This document shows, piece after piece, positions 42,536 through 52,689 of a stretch of 64,000 nucleotides of DNA. The position numbers and the translations under genes are program-made. Position 1 is the stretch's first letter; the number at the start of each line of letters is the position of its first letter. Source of the DNA: Talinum fruticosum (lineage: Eukaryota; Streptophyta; Magnoliopsida; Caryophyllales; Talinaceae); assembly GCA_021018815.1 (NCBI GenBank), contig JAITYX010000181.1, forward strand, positions 1 to 64,000. The letters are read 5' to 3'. Below the pieces are notes generated by a model. It was not told where the DNA came from. It saw nothing but the letters and a program-made list of their open reading frames with translations, and did not search any database.

Positions 42536-44401
42536 GGGTTAAAGAGATAAACTTGTTGATGCAAGTTACGATCGGATAAAGGTCATTATTATGTGCAATC
42601 CCTTCTTCAAGTAAATCCTTCTTGTCAATGTAATCGTTCCATCCCCATTATTGATCAATCCTATAACCTCCTCGGGTGTGACTTCGGGAGAGACCTTAAT
42701 CTTGCTAAGTGTAATGATTAACGCTTGTCTATGGCTTTGGGAGGCATATATAAGTTTCTATATGGAAATGTTAGCTTTGAGTTTTTGAATTTGTCTAAGG
42801 ACTGGGTCTTCTTCCTTGGTAATTTCCTTTTCTTTTGGGGCTTCCTGAGTTTGTTGTGGACCTATTGGCACGTTATATCATCCAGATTTGGTAAGGAGTT
42901 GTATTTTAGGAATTTTGATTCTCTCCTAAAATCGTCATCTTCTAAGGGTGTTGTGCCCTGGAAGTTATCATCACTATCTTCCTTGGTTTCGTAAACATCC
43001 TCTTCATCACTTACCCACAATCTATGGACCTCTAGGTCTAAGGGAGGTAAGCTAATGAGTGGTTTAGGTTCTTCAATGTCTCGAATGAAGATGGAAGGAT
43101 ACCACTCACCTAGAATATGTTCGAGATAAGATGCCTAAGGTCCCGCTGAATGGATTATGGGTATTGTTGGGTTTTCAGCGGCCTTAGGAAGACGAAGTTT
43201 ACCATTGCGGAATATGCTCCCTAATTTGTTCTTAAAAGTCCAACAATTTTCCTACGTCTTAATTTTTTTATTGTTTCACGGTTTCGCATTCTCGCTCTTA
43301 GAGGCGCTAACTCAATTTTCCCATTAGCTAATAAGTTGTAGAGGGCTTGATCATAGGTGGTGTCTTTAGATTGGTAATTACCTCTTAAACTAACCATAAC
43401 TTTTGTGGTCACGAGAGACAACTTTTCTTTTTCAACATACCTGCATCTCTGAAGCTCATGAATGGTAGGAACTTCAAATGTTGATTATAGGCGGGTCAAA
43501 GGTTCTTCACACTTATTCTAACTTGATCCTTCTCGGAAGGTCTGTCTACTATATGGGCAACCTTTTCCCTCTATCTGATGAGGAAGTCAATGAAGGTTTT
43601 TTGTCCCATTATTTGATGAGTTATAAATCTAGAAGGGTGATAGGTAGATCAACTACATTATACCGCTTCATCACATCGTTATCGAATGTCGACCAGGAAG
43701 TTGATGTGGTAAGTATCTTCAAGTACTTTCTTAAGAGTCATTGCACTTATAAAGTTGCGAACATGATGATGTACATTCTCGGAACCATGAAACTTAATAT
43801 CTGGCATAGTGAATTTGGGAGGTAGTTCCTCTTTAGAGATTAAAGTGAACCCAGTGACGTCAAAGTAGTGACTCTTGAACATGAAGGACTTTCTTGGCAT
43901 CCTGTCTATCCGATCTATAAGTGGATCAATCTTAGGTTCGAGATCATTTTTTGGAGGTGGTGGTGGAACTCCTTGTTCTTTCTCTTCCTCTTCTTCCTTC
44001 TATTTCTCTTTTTCCCTGTCTTTCTCCTCATTCTTTTAATTCTCTCTTTTCTTCGTTTGTCCTTATTCTTCGTAGATTTTTTATAATAAGGCTGAGGGTT
44101 TCGGACATGGTTTTTATTTTTTAATCTTGAGCCTCAATCCAGGGCCTCCATTTTAGCTGAGATTCATTGAGCAAGGTAATGTTAACAGATGGCTCTGGTT
44201 CTTCATCCATTGTAGGGGAATTAATTTTAGGTATTGTTCTATGACGAAAGATTGATTGAATAGGTGTTGTGTGCACCGATGTTGGTCGCACTAGCTTTGA
44301 GCGAGGAGATGCGATACTAGACTCTTTACTCGAAGCGCTATAACCTTTTTGGCTTAGATTCCGACAAAATCCAATGGCGGTAGGCTTCCCTATTCTGCAG
44401 C
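42531..44401 (-). pseudogene. gypsy protease start, gag and leader end
   Basis: Gypsy sequence resumes so that LTLV is followed, across the copia element, by DNG of the protease. Further on the minus strand: the TYDQALYNLLANGKIELAP segment (43221-43421), gag MPDIKFHGSENVHHHVRNFI with GFTLISKEELPPKF (43679-43900), and near 44100-44230 the gag start region. The leader end (44250-44400) shares words with 47590-47760. Large parts between gag N-terminus and leader are shortened. Many stops are present. Confidence 0.65.
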
Positions 44402-46398
44402 TATAGACACCTAAAAAGTGTCATCCCTTATCTCCTTTAATTCGAGTATTTTATATTGTTAGCCCCGATGATAAAACCCCGAGTCCTGTTTGAGGATTTG
44501 GATCACGGACTGAATTTCATTGGTTTGATGGATGCCAGTACCAAATAAATAGGCTTTTACTTTGGATGGATCAAAAATCCCCTTTTCCTTAGGACGATCC
44601 AAGCCCGAGCCTAGCCTCAAGAGACAATAGAGTCTAGTGCCGCGTACGGAGAAATTCTAGGCTCGAGTTCTACAATTCATGTTTTGTCCAATTAGACACG
44701 GAGCTGATGTCCTCAAGACAGGTGTTAGACATTGCATTTCATAATCACGAGCATCAAAGTGTCGCGTTTAAGCTCCAAAACAATCCAAACGAGATTAGGA
44801 GCTACTCCTCTCAAAATAGCGTCGCGTCCCACGGCCGTTACCCCGTATTTCTTTAGTGAAGTGTAGCGTTTCAGCTCGGAGACTTCTTTTGTGGCACACG
44901 AGGGCACAAAACCCTAGGCATGCTCGGGTGGCCAACGCCCCAACCGGATTTCTATTCGGTTTTATCGTTTCTATCTGGTTCAATCTTCGATTTATTGGCC
45001 TGATTTTTCCGATCATCTTTGGAGGCTTGGCCGAGAGCAACCCTAGGTCATTGGTGACCTAGGTCTCTCCTTATAAATAGAGAGCTTTGGCTCTCATCTC
45101 AACATGGCTTATTTCCTTAGCGCTACGCTGCTAAACTAAGCTAAAAATACCCTTTCCTAAACGTTACTCTGCTGAAAAGCATCCTCAAATACTCCTCTTT
45201 TTATACTTTACCGCTAAATCTTTGCGAAGAGCTAAAGAATATTCAATTGCTTTGATCTCTCGGGCATTTATTTAGCTTATCTTTCGTATTCTTCACAAAC
45301 TTAACTTCATAAAACTTACAAAAAGAAGCCATTTTCTTTGGTTTTCGTAAACATCAAGAGATCTAGTGTGAAGATCCGGATCATCAAGTGGGACAACCTC
45401 GAGGCCACCGGTTCAGCCTTCGAACGGTTCTTTACTTATTTATGTTTTATTTATCGCTTTCCGTATTGTGGATCAATAATATATCGCATTTTTATTCCTC
45501 CCCGCCTGATGTAATTTTTTTGATTTTTGGCTTTCTTTTTTCCCGCTTTTCTTTTTTTTCCGCTTTTATTTTCTTTCTTTACTTGCTTTTTTTTATTTGG
45601 TTTTATTGGTTTCGTTCATGTTTGGTTGCTTTTAATTTCGCTTGGCATGCTGTGTGCTTGTCACGTAGTACGTCATTTAAATTCGCTACTCAAACTAGTA
45701 ATGACGTCTTCGACCAGCTTGAATGGAAACCTTACCCTTGCCTCCAAATCCGATTCTCGGTTCTAAGATCGATGGAGTCATTGTAGCCTTTTTCGGTCTT
45801 AGTTTTCCCATACTAAGATCGGAAGAGCAAATCTTTTACTTTTTGTTTTTGTTAGTTTTTTCATTCTTAAAGACTAAGTGGCGACCCTTTATTTTGCTTT
45901 ATTTCTATCCGAAATTGCATCTCGGCTTTTCTCGATCGCAGTACGGAATTTAGGGCATCTAGATCTACTTGCCGGGCCAAAGGCCGCGACCGATTCCTTC
46001 AGCCGTGACTTGTGGTCGGCACCCTTGACCGATAGGTGTTGGCTCCGGCCAACACCGGGTGGTCAATGGTCATGGCTTCTGCCGGGATTGGTGTTTTTAC
46101 ACTAATCGACCCTAAAGCCTCATGGCGGACGTGAATCCCTAAATTTTTCTATCATGTTTAGTTAAGAAATAACATCCTGGGACTTCAAAAAATAATTGAT
46201 AAAATAAAATAATTAATAAAATGCCAATCAATTTAGTGTAACTCATCTTTCATATAACTTAATAAAATTTGAAAATCTTATTAAGAGATCAATCTCCACA
46301 TTTAACCCCTTTTTAAAAAATATAAACTCCAAAGAAATGCCAAGGTTTCGTGGGGAGGCTCGGTTCGGTCCCGATCGATTCCGACCGTGGTTCCTACA
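44402..46398 (+). repeat. gypsy 5' LTR
   Basis: 1997 bp. Starts TATAGACACCTAAAAAGTG (TG mutated to TA) and ends GTGGTTCCTACA. Close in length and sequence to 52690-54696. The T-rich frames at 45388-45786 are LTR sequence without coding value. Confidence 0.88.
45070..45082 (+). promoter_or_regulatory. TATA box in gypsy LTR (44402-46398)
   Basis: CTTATAAATAGAGAG followed by CTTTGGCTCTCATC, aligned with the boxes at 32174, 53392 and 63934. Confidence 0.7.
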
Positions 46399-46400
46399 GA

Positions 46401-46418
46401 TGGCGACTCGGTTGGGAT
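46401..46418 (+). other. gypsy primer binding site
   Basis: TGGCGACTCGGTTGGGAT two bases after the LTR end. The TGGCRACTC start is shared with 54698. Ogre-type elements are reported to use tRNA-Arg; whether this fits should be tested against tRNA 3' ends. Confidence 0.7.
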
Positions 46419-47804
46419 TAATCACTTATTAAGAGGGAAAAACTTGAAAATTTGAGTAGTAAGTTTTAGTGATGTGCTTGCATTAGACATCCCGCAGTTT
46501 AATAACCTTTGAACATAGTTTATTACTTGTCATTGGACCCTAGGACAAATTTATTTTACCCATGCTCAACATTTCGGTAAGAGGCTCCTACTAAATCCCA
46601 AGTGGGCCTAATTAGGCTTGATTGCCAATGGAAACGGTACCTCTTCCCTCAAAGCTCGCGCTCTTGGTTCACCCCTTGGTACACCTTGAGGCACCGAGTA
46701 TTCTTGCATTTTCTCTTGTTGTGCCCAACACGGAAGACCAAATCCTCGGAGTATGAGTCACCATGTATCATACCTAGTCTAAACCTCTTTTGACCATGGA
46801 CCCTTGACTATTTGGTGGCACCTTGTCTTTATTCGCATCCTTGGATGAGTGCATTTGCTTTAGATTTAATCTTTTACTTATGAGCCTTTAGGAATAGGTG
46901 AGGAGTGCTCGATTAGCCCTTGCATGGGTGCAAATAAAATACCTTAATAAAATTTCCTAGAATCAATCCATTATGTGCATTTAGCCAAAAGTCAAATTAC
47001 CCTTTTCTCTTTTAGGTCAGTCCATTACTTGCATTTCCGAGTCATACTAAAACCTTCTTATGGGGTCTAGGTAGTCACTGCCAGTTGGTCCAAGAGGGTC
47101 TTACCAAAGACCCGTCTATCTTTGATCAGTCGGTCTGTCTTTTAACCTTCCTTTTGCATTGTCATTTTGCATTATCATTTTCCATCTAGCCAAAATAAAT
47201 TCATCTCAAAGGTGAGTTCATATTGAATTTTAGCCAAAATAAATTCATCTCAGATTAGGTGAGTCCATTTTCATTTAGCTAATTTATCTCAAATTAGGTG
47301 AGTCCATTTTTACAAATTTATTCCAAATATAAGGAAATGCATTATTATATTTCATCTAGCAAAAATAGAAGCATCTTTCCAATCAGGATCAATCATTCAT
47401 GCATTATGCATTAACCAAATTATAGAATCATCCCAAACTAAGTCATAAGGCATCGTATGCACTTCATTTCCCGTTTCCTTCTTTATGTGCATCCAAATAA
47501 AAGCATTCTTATTCTTTTTGGGTCTTACGCTTAAGTCCCGTCCTCCCAAAAGTGGTCTTCTTTCACATGGTCCTAAGCCTTATTCTTTGGGCTACAAAAT
47601 GGGGGATTCTACGACAATTTAGTATCGTCGAAATCCAAGCTCTAAAGGATTAGAACGCCTTACCAAGGAGTCCAGCACATCTTCTCCTCATTCTACATTA
47701 CGTTCTACTTTGCGGTCTACATCGGTGCGACAAGTTACGGTGCACACTACACCAGTTCAATATATTCTTCATCATAACGAGTACATAGAAAGAATTCCCT
47801 TCCA
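46419..47804 (+). other. gypsy 5' leader
   Basis: Long untranslated leader. Landmarks shared with 9822-11062 and 54716-56268 include GGTACCTCTTCCCTC, AGATTTAATCTTTTACTTATG, AGCCTTTAGGAATAGG and GTGCATTTAGCCAAAAG. The tandem repeat part (47195-47310) has only about three to four units. Beyond it CATCCAAATAAAAGCATTC and the CTACATCGGTGCGACAAG segment lead to gag. No ORF of note. Confidence 0.7.
47195..47310 (+). repeat. gypsy leader tandem repeat, short array
   Basis: Three to four units of GCCAAAATAAATTCATCTCA plus AATTAGGTGAGTCCAT. This is the smallest array of the three gypsy leaders. Confidence 0.75.
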
Positions 47805-48480
47805 ATGGATGAATCCCTAGAATAGTCTCCTATTCTTACTCTACTTAATGAGAACTTAGCCAAGGTGGGAACTAGGTTGGATGATGAAGATGAGAAGATA
47901 GCATCCGTGTAAAGTGATCTTAACTCTATTCTGAAAGCTATTGAGGACATTAAGAGAGATAAATAAGCGAACGCCTAAGAAAAGGAGGGAGATTAGGTTC
48001 TCCACCTTAACCTAATTTGTCTCCTCCAAACAATCCTAAACACGAATCCCCTAAGCATGAATCCAAACCTTAGCCTCGATCCATGTATAGATCGGATAGA
48101 ACGGATATTAAAGGAGTCGTCCATGTTCAGTAATCACTACTTTGATCATAAAGGATTCACTTCAATCCCTAAAGGGAAGTTACCCCTTAAATTTACCACA
48201 CCCGATATCAAGTTGAGAGGTTCCGAGAATCCCCACCTTCATGCTCACAACTTCTTAGGAGCAATGACTCTTAAGAACATCCTAAAGATACTTACCACAT
48301 TATCTTCCCATGAACTTTAGATACGGATGTAATGAAGTGGTATAATGCGGTTGACCCATGCAAGGTTACCAACTCGGACTGATCCGTGCAAGGAGTTCGT
48401 ACATCAATACTCCTATAACACTAATTTAACGAGTTACTCTTAGAGACTTGAAATTAATCAAGAAAGGTGAGAGAAAAAGC
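47805..48480 (+). pseudogene. gypsy gag, decayed
   Basis: Start MDESLE at 47805, then stop, SPILTLLNENLAKVGTRLDD and a charged helix. The frame 48057-48320 gives CIDRIERILKESSMFSNHYF, HKGFTSIPKGKLPLKF and NPHLHAHNFLGAMTLKNIL. Further pieces (TLRDLKLIKKG, KSFTNFLNT) reach 48490. The same order is found at 56269-57198. Stops and shifts prevent expression. Confidence 0.75.
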
Positions 48481-49378
48481 TTCACAAACTTCCTCAACAC
48501 ATAGAAGAGGAATTGTCCACCGTAATAACAAAAGTCACGACAGGGTGTAAAGGTAATTATCAATCCAAAGATAAGAAAGCCTCCAATACATGCAGTACTA
48601 ATAGGGTGTAGAGGTAATTATCAATCCAAAGATATACCGACTACACTCCTATTAATACTACCTATACTAAATCGCGTCGCCGTCTACTGGCTAAGGGAAA
48701 CATAGAAGTGCCACCCATTAGAGTAGAATCGAAACCGCGAAATAGTCCAAAAGCTGGGACGTGGGAAAATTTTACAAATACCATCGTGCACGAGGACATG
48801 ACACCGAATAGTGTTGGACATTACAGAATAAACTAGAGAATATGTTTGGAAATGGTCAACTCCGTTTACCTAAGGCTGCCCAAAACCAAGTAACAACAAA
48901 AATCCTTTTAGCGGCACCTTAGCTATTTTCACTTAACCCACTCCAGGTCAATTGGACTAGTCTGTCTTCATTCAAGACATCGGTGAGTCCACACCACTTC
49001 TTATCTTTCCTCCTTTAAATTCATAAGTCCATGGACTATGGTAAGTGATGAAGAATATGTCTACGAAACGAGAAACAATAGTGACGACAATAACGATGAG
49101 TTCCGGGGCACACCACCCTTTGAAGAAGAACACCTTTGCGAGAGAACCTAAGGGTCCGGAATCCAATTCCTTACTAGATTTAGATGACATAATGCACCCA
49201 TGGGTCCATAAAAGATACAGAAAGCCCTAAAAGAGCCCGAAGCTACAAAAGAAAAAGACCCAATCCTCAAACAGACTTTGGAAGTTAAAAGCCGATATTT
49301 CGATTTGGAACTAATATCCGCTTCCCGAAACATGGGCAGGTCGACGCACTTAGCAAGATCGAGGTATCTTCTGAAACC
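48481..49378 (+). pseudogene. gypsy gag C-terminal part
   Basis: Contains FYKYHRARGHDTE, stop, CWTLQ near 48770-48830, a degenerate metal-binding H/C knuckle of the type seen between gag and protease in these elements. RLPKAAQNQVTTKILLAAP follows. A second stretch near 49045-49230 has an acidic segment and DLDDIMHPWVHK. A ~20-bp phrase (AGGTAATTATCAATCCAAAG) is repeated at 48551 and 48612, suggesting a small local duplication. Confidence 0.6.
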
Positions 49379-49690
49379 ATGCCTAAGGAAGTAGTAGGAT
49401 TGGTTAATAGTGGGGACGGAACCATTACATTTAATCAAAAGGATCTCCCTAAAGAAGGTGTTGCAGACAATAATGCCCTTTGTTTAACTATGACTTGCAT
49501 AAACAAGTTTTTTCCATTAACCTTGGTAGACAATGGATCAGTAGTAAATGTCTGTCCTTAGAGAACCACCAAGAGGTTAGGAATTAGAGAGCAACAACTC
49601 TATAAATAGACTATCCATCTCCGACCTTACAACAACTCTAAGAGAACAGACTTCCGAACATTGCCCTTTGTTTAACTCCATTAACAGGAC
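49379..49690 (+). pseudogene. gypsy aspartic protease, catalytic Asp present
   Basis: The frame 49379-49561 reads MPKEVVGLVNSGDGTITFNQ then KDLPKEG and FPLTLVDNGSVVNVCP. DNGS is the active-site motif and is intact here. It is followed by a stop, then RTTKRLGIREQQLYK. The conserved PWLHDH block that should follow is missing: sequence changes near 49690. Truncated by deletion or later insertion. Confidence 0.75.
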
Positions 49691-50221
49691 AACATGTAAT
49701 AGATCATTGTTGCTTGTTTAAGAAACTGCAGCTTGCATTTTATTATTTTGACTTGTAATATTCAGATAACGGATCATTATTTGATGAGAATCAAAATAAG
49801 GACTAAGCTTTCCAATGGAAGGGTAGAATGCTTTTTCGGTTGAGAAGTTGAGAAGCAATAGTTGGGATTAACGATCAATGTTTGTTTTGATTTCCTTTCC
49901 CATTTTATAATCCTTCTATGTTTGTTCTGTTTCTTATTGGGAAGTTGTTGCTTTAGATACTTTAATTTTATAAAAGATCATCATTCCATGAGGGTCAAAA
50001 CGCCTAAGCTTTTTAAGGTAATGTTTCTTGTGGATAATTGTTGCTTAACACTTTTCTCAATTTTTGTTGCTAATCTCGATTGCTTGCTACTCAACAAGGA
50101 ATTTTTGGGTATAAATTCTGATGGAGTGATTTATACCACGAAATTCCTTGTTCGAAGCGGGAGCGAGAATAACGACCAAATGTTAGCGTTGATGTCCGTT
50201 TCTAATTTATGATCCTTCTAT
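49691..50221. other. unassigned insert with hairpin
   Basis: AT-rich sequence between gypsy protease and a copia LTR fragment. A frame at 49862-50212 (116 residues, Phe/Leu-rich) has no recognisable domain. The phrase AATCCTTCTATGTTT at 49909 recurs as GATCCTTCTATGTCC at 50211, and GGATAATTGTTGC / GATCATTGTTGC words recur. This hints at a small element or local duplication. It contains the inverted repeat at 50095-50150. Confidence 0.45.
50095..50150. repeat. inverted repeat, 22-bp arms, 12-base loop
   Basis: Arm 1 CAAGGAATTTTTGGGTATAAAT minus its last bases and arm 2 ATTTATACCACGAAATTCCTTG pair with about three mismatches. No following T-run as in a terminator. Could be part of a foldback element. 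Confidence 0.75.
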
Positions 50222-51432
50222 GTCCTAGACTCAAAAATTACCTTATCCGATCTAGTACTTCCTAACCGAGATCACCCTTACGAGTTAGGGACAACCGAGC
50301 TGAGTTAACCCTTAAAGCTCGGTCAAGGGACCTTAGAGAGTAAGAAAGAAAGTGTTTGTAATCGAGTACAAGACCTTACAACTCAGAAAGTTATGAAATA
50401 CGGAATTGGAGTTGTAAGTAGAAGATTGAGAAGGAATACAATGACGTCCGATCAAGTATGTGTATTAACAATAGATTCGGCAATCTTCAAGTCTTGAAAG
50501 TTGGCTTCGATATATAGATGACCAAGCAGCTTAGTCGTTGTGTCCATCTTCGATTAGAAGTCCCTTGTGACCGTTGTAAAGGATTTTCCGAGTCACTCGG
50601 AAAATATCCGTTGAGATATGAACGTTGGACAACGGTTCTTGACTCCTTTGGAAGTCCCAAAACCACTGGTGGTGTCTTGAAAAATAATGTGAAAACCACC
50701 GTTGAGCTTGGTGTTGCGGATTTGGAAACACACAACCCCGACACGGTGTTTGGGGCTAGGTCGAGGTGGAAAAAGCCTTGTCTCGCTGGTGATTTGACGT
50801 TTTGAAGCCGGTTACTTTTGTAATTAAAAATTAGGATAGCCTCGTTTGAATAACTTATAAAAATAAATCAATTTGGTTCCCAAAGTATATAAAATACTTT
50901 GGTCCAAGATTAGGCATAGATAATAACATAATTAAAATAATTAAGTGACTAATTATATGAGTCGAAAAGGAAAGGAATTTTCTATGTCTAATATCCATGA
51001 AACTCAAATTCCATCTTAGTCGGTCTAGAGGACAATCAAGTCGGATAAAGAATATCGAGTAAACAGACTTGATCTAGACTAAACACAGTTCAAACTAAAT
51101 ATGCTGACTTGGAACAATGTAATTCCCGAACCATGAAGTCGGACTCGATGAGTTTAAGCGCGAAAAGATAGTGTTTGAACATGCGATATATCCGAGTGTT
51201 GGGTGACTCGGAACCGAGTATGAAGTGGCATGTAGAGGTATGCTTTCGAGTCGGTCGAGTCGGCGAAAACATCATAATAGTTTCTATAACACTCGGAGGA
51301 AATGTTATATCACTCGGAAAAGTTTCTAAGGCGCATGGAATGACTTGAAGTCAAAACCCTATAAGAGATGAAGTCTTATACCCGATTCCTCGATGGAACT
51401 CGAAATGTGTAAGTATAAAGTCCGAGTCTTCA
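50222..51432 (-). repeat. copia C 3' LTR, outer end missing
   Basis: Reverse complement of about 36218-37433 of copia B. Shared words: TCCGATCTAGTACTTCCTAA, GGGACCTTAGAGAGTAAG, CGAGTCTTCA at the inner end. The open frames at 50487-50805 are LTR sequence also present in 36900-37100. Confidence 0.85.
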
Positions 51433-51776
51433 AGCTTTATTGTTGTTCTTTAGAAAAAACCTACGTAAATCGTGAGAAATCATCAACAACAACTAATACA
51501 TATGATTTAGCTCCTGAACTTTTAATAGTGATTTCACCTCATAAATCCATATGAATCAGTTCAAGCACTTTCGAAATAGAAACAATTTTGAGTAGCTTAA
51601 AATATTATGTGGCTTGTTTCCCTTTTGTACAAGCATCACATATTTTTATCTTTCTTAAAGTTGTTGTTAGGCAGTCCTTTGATTAATCCTTGTGATACAA
51701 GTTTGTTAATGGTATGCATGGTGATATTGTCTAATCTAGGATGCCACGTCCATGAATCATCATTAATCGAAGCTTT
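51433..51776 (-). pseudogene. copia C integrase N-terminal part
   Basis: DDSWTWHPRLDNITMHTINK, then LVSQGLIKGLPNN, then a degraded finger (EACTKGKQAT-like) and VSISKVLELIHMDL, stop, G with the first catalytic Asp. Next come VDDFSRFT and a few residues before the LTR. His and Cys of the finger are partly altered (LGH is LDN here). No second Asp or Glu. Confidence 0.7.
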
Positions 51777-52094
51777 TCAACATGATAGATTTTGCGTAGA
51801 ATCAAAAAGAGGGATAGTATAACTATTTCTTGACCTTAGACAACAAAGGTTTATCTCATTTCTGGTAGCATCACCGATAAAGCAATTAGTGTGAGTGAAT
51901 ATTACCTCCGAACCTTTGTTACACAGTTGAGAGATACTTAGTAGATTGTATTTGAGTCCCTTGATAAGATAAAATGGACTGATTGAGTTGTCTCCATGAC
52001 TAACTCTACCAATACTTACAATCTTGCCCTTGAATGTGGCCTTTCTTCCTTTCATCTTCTCTAGTTCGGAGAAGAGTCTTGATTCTCCGGACAT
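51777..52094 (-). pseudogene. copia C protease C-terminal part
   Basis: MSGESRLFSELEKMKGRKAT, FKGKIVSIGRVSHGDNSISP, FYLIKGLKYNLLSISQLCNK in an open frame of 105 residues. It matches copia B 39759-40000. The D-S-G active site should lie just upstream (beyond 52094) but is not readable there, where sequence is CATGTGACATGAGCAACCAC, i.e. a C-S-C-H-M-type remnant. Partial domain only. Confidence 0.7.
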
Positions 52095-52689
52095 GTGACA
52101 TGAGCAACCACTAAGTACTAGTGATCTCTTCTTTTCTATGATTCATATAAAACATAAATAAACTAAACCTTCTCACTTCCTCTTATAAACCCGAGTAATT
52201 GTCCTTAATGTGGTCATTCTTTGAGGAAGAGTACTTTTGGGAACCCAAATTTAAATAATTTTAGGTTTGGTCTAATTCTGAGTCTTCTTCATAGGAAACT
52301 AAGTTTAAGTCTCCTTTTGAAACCCTTTCTTTTTGAAAACAGAGTTGTGAAGATTTTTCTTAAAAGCGGTCTCGGCTCGGTCCCTTTCTTCTTTGAATGA
52401 ATAGGACCTTGCTCAGCTTTTTTAAAGTTGTTTTTTCTGGATTCATTTTTGAAAATATTTTTGTAGGACTTACCCTCCTATTCATCATTATAGCTAAGAC
52501 CTTCTTTTCGAAATGACACACTGAGAACCTAGAAGTAAATGAAGGTTTTCCCGACCTTAAATAAGTTTCAAAACCGACTCTTGAGACTCTATCAACTTCT
52601 ACTTCGGTTACTCATTCTATGTTCCAAGGCACCGTGACTCTGTCTCATTATCTTAAGAATTGGTCTCTAATACCTTCAAGTTAAGTCTC
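52095..52689 (-). pseudogene. copia C gag-protease spacer
   Basis: Matches the spacer of copia A (25331-26000) in words such as CTTTTGGGAACCCAAATTT and GGACTTACCCTCC-like segments. Low-complexity Lys/Ser/Phe readings on the minus strand. No enzyme motif. Ends where the gypsy LTR starts at 52690. Confidence 0.6.

Larger units (their letters stand above)
34426..44401 (-). mobile_element. gypsy (Tat/Ogre-type) RT-to-leader, split by copia B
   Basis: From low to high coordinates: RT N-terminal half (34426-34690), linker (34690-35840), end of protease (35840-36217), copia B and its duplication (36218-42530), then protease start and gag (42531-43930) and leader end (43930-44401). RNase H and integrase are absent on the left. 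The right end is cut in the leader by the LTR at 44402. Confidence 0.8.
44402..49690 (+). mobile_element. gypsy element with 5' LTR, leader, gag and protease; rest missing
   Basis: LTR 44402-46398, PBS at 46401, leader to 47804, gag 47805-48480, gag C-terminal part to about 49000, protease near 49379-49690. It then passes into unassigned sequence; RT, RNase H, integrase and 3' LTR are not found. It was inserted into the leader of the minus-strand gypsy at 44401/44402. Confidence 0.8.
50222..52689 (-). mobile_element. copia element C remnant: partial LTR, integrase start, protease, spacer
   Basis: LTR part 50222-51432, integrase N-terminal region 51433-51776, protease 51777-52094, gag-protease spacer and coiled coil 52095-52689. 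RT, RNase H and most of integrase are missing: integrase abuts the 3' LTR directly. The outer ~385 bp of the LTR is missing at the left. On the right it is cut by the gypsy LTR at 52690. Confidence 0.8.

Noticed and set aside
45388..45953. 132-residue and overlapping Phe-rich frames that look like membrane proteins, and similar ones at 53699-54083
   Set aside because: They fall in the T-rich part of gypsy LTRs and recur in other LTR copies without a conserved frame.
49862..50212. 116-residue Phe/Leu-rich frame as a small membrane protein
   Set aside because: AT-rich, contains the hairpin, no homology recognised and no promoter or splice context; treated as unassigned DNA.
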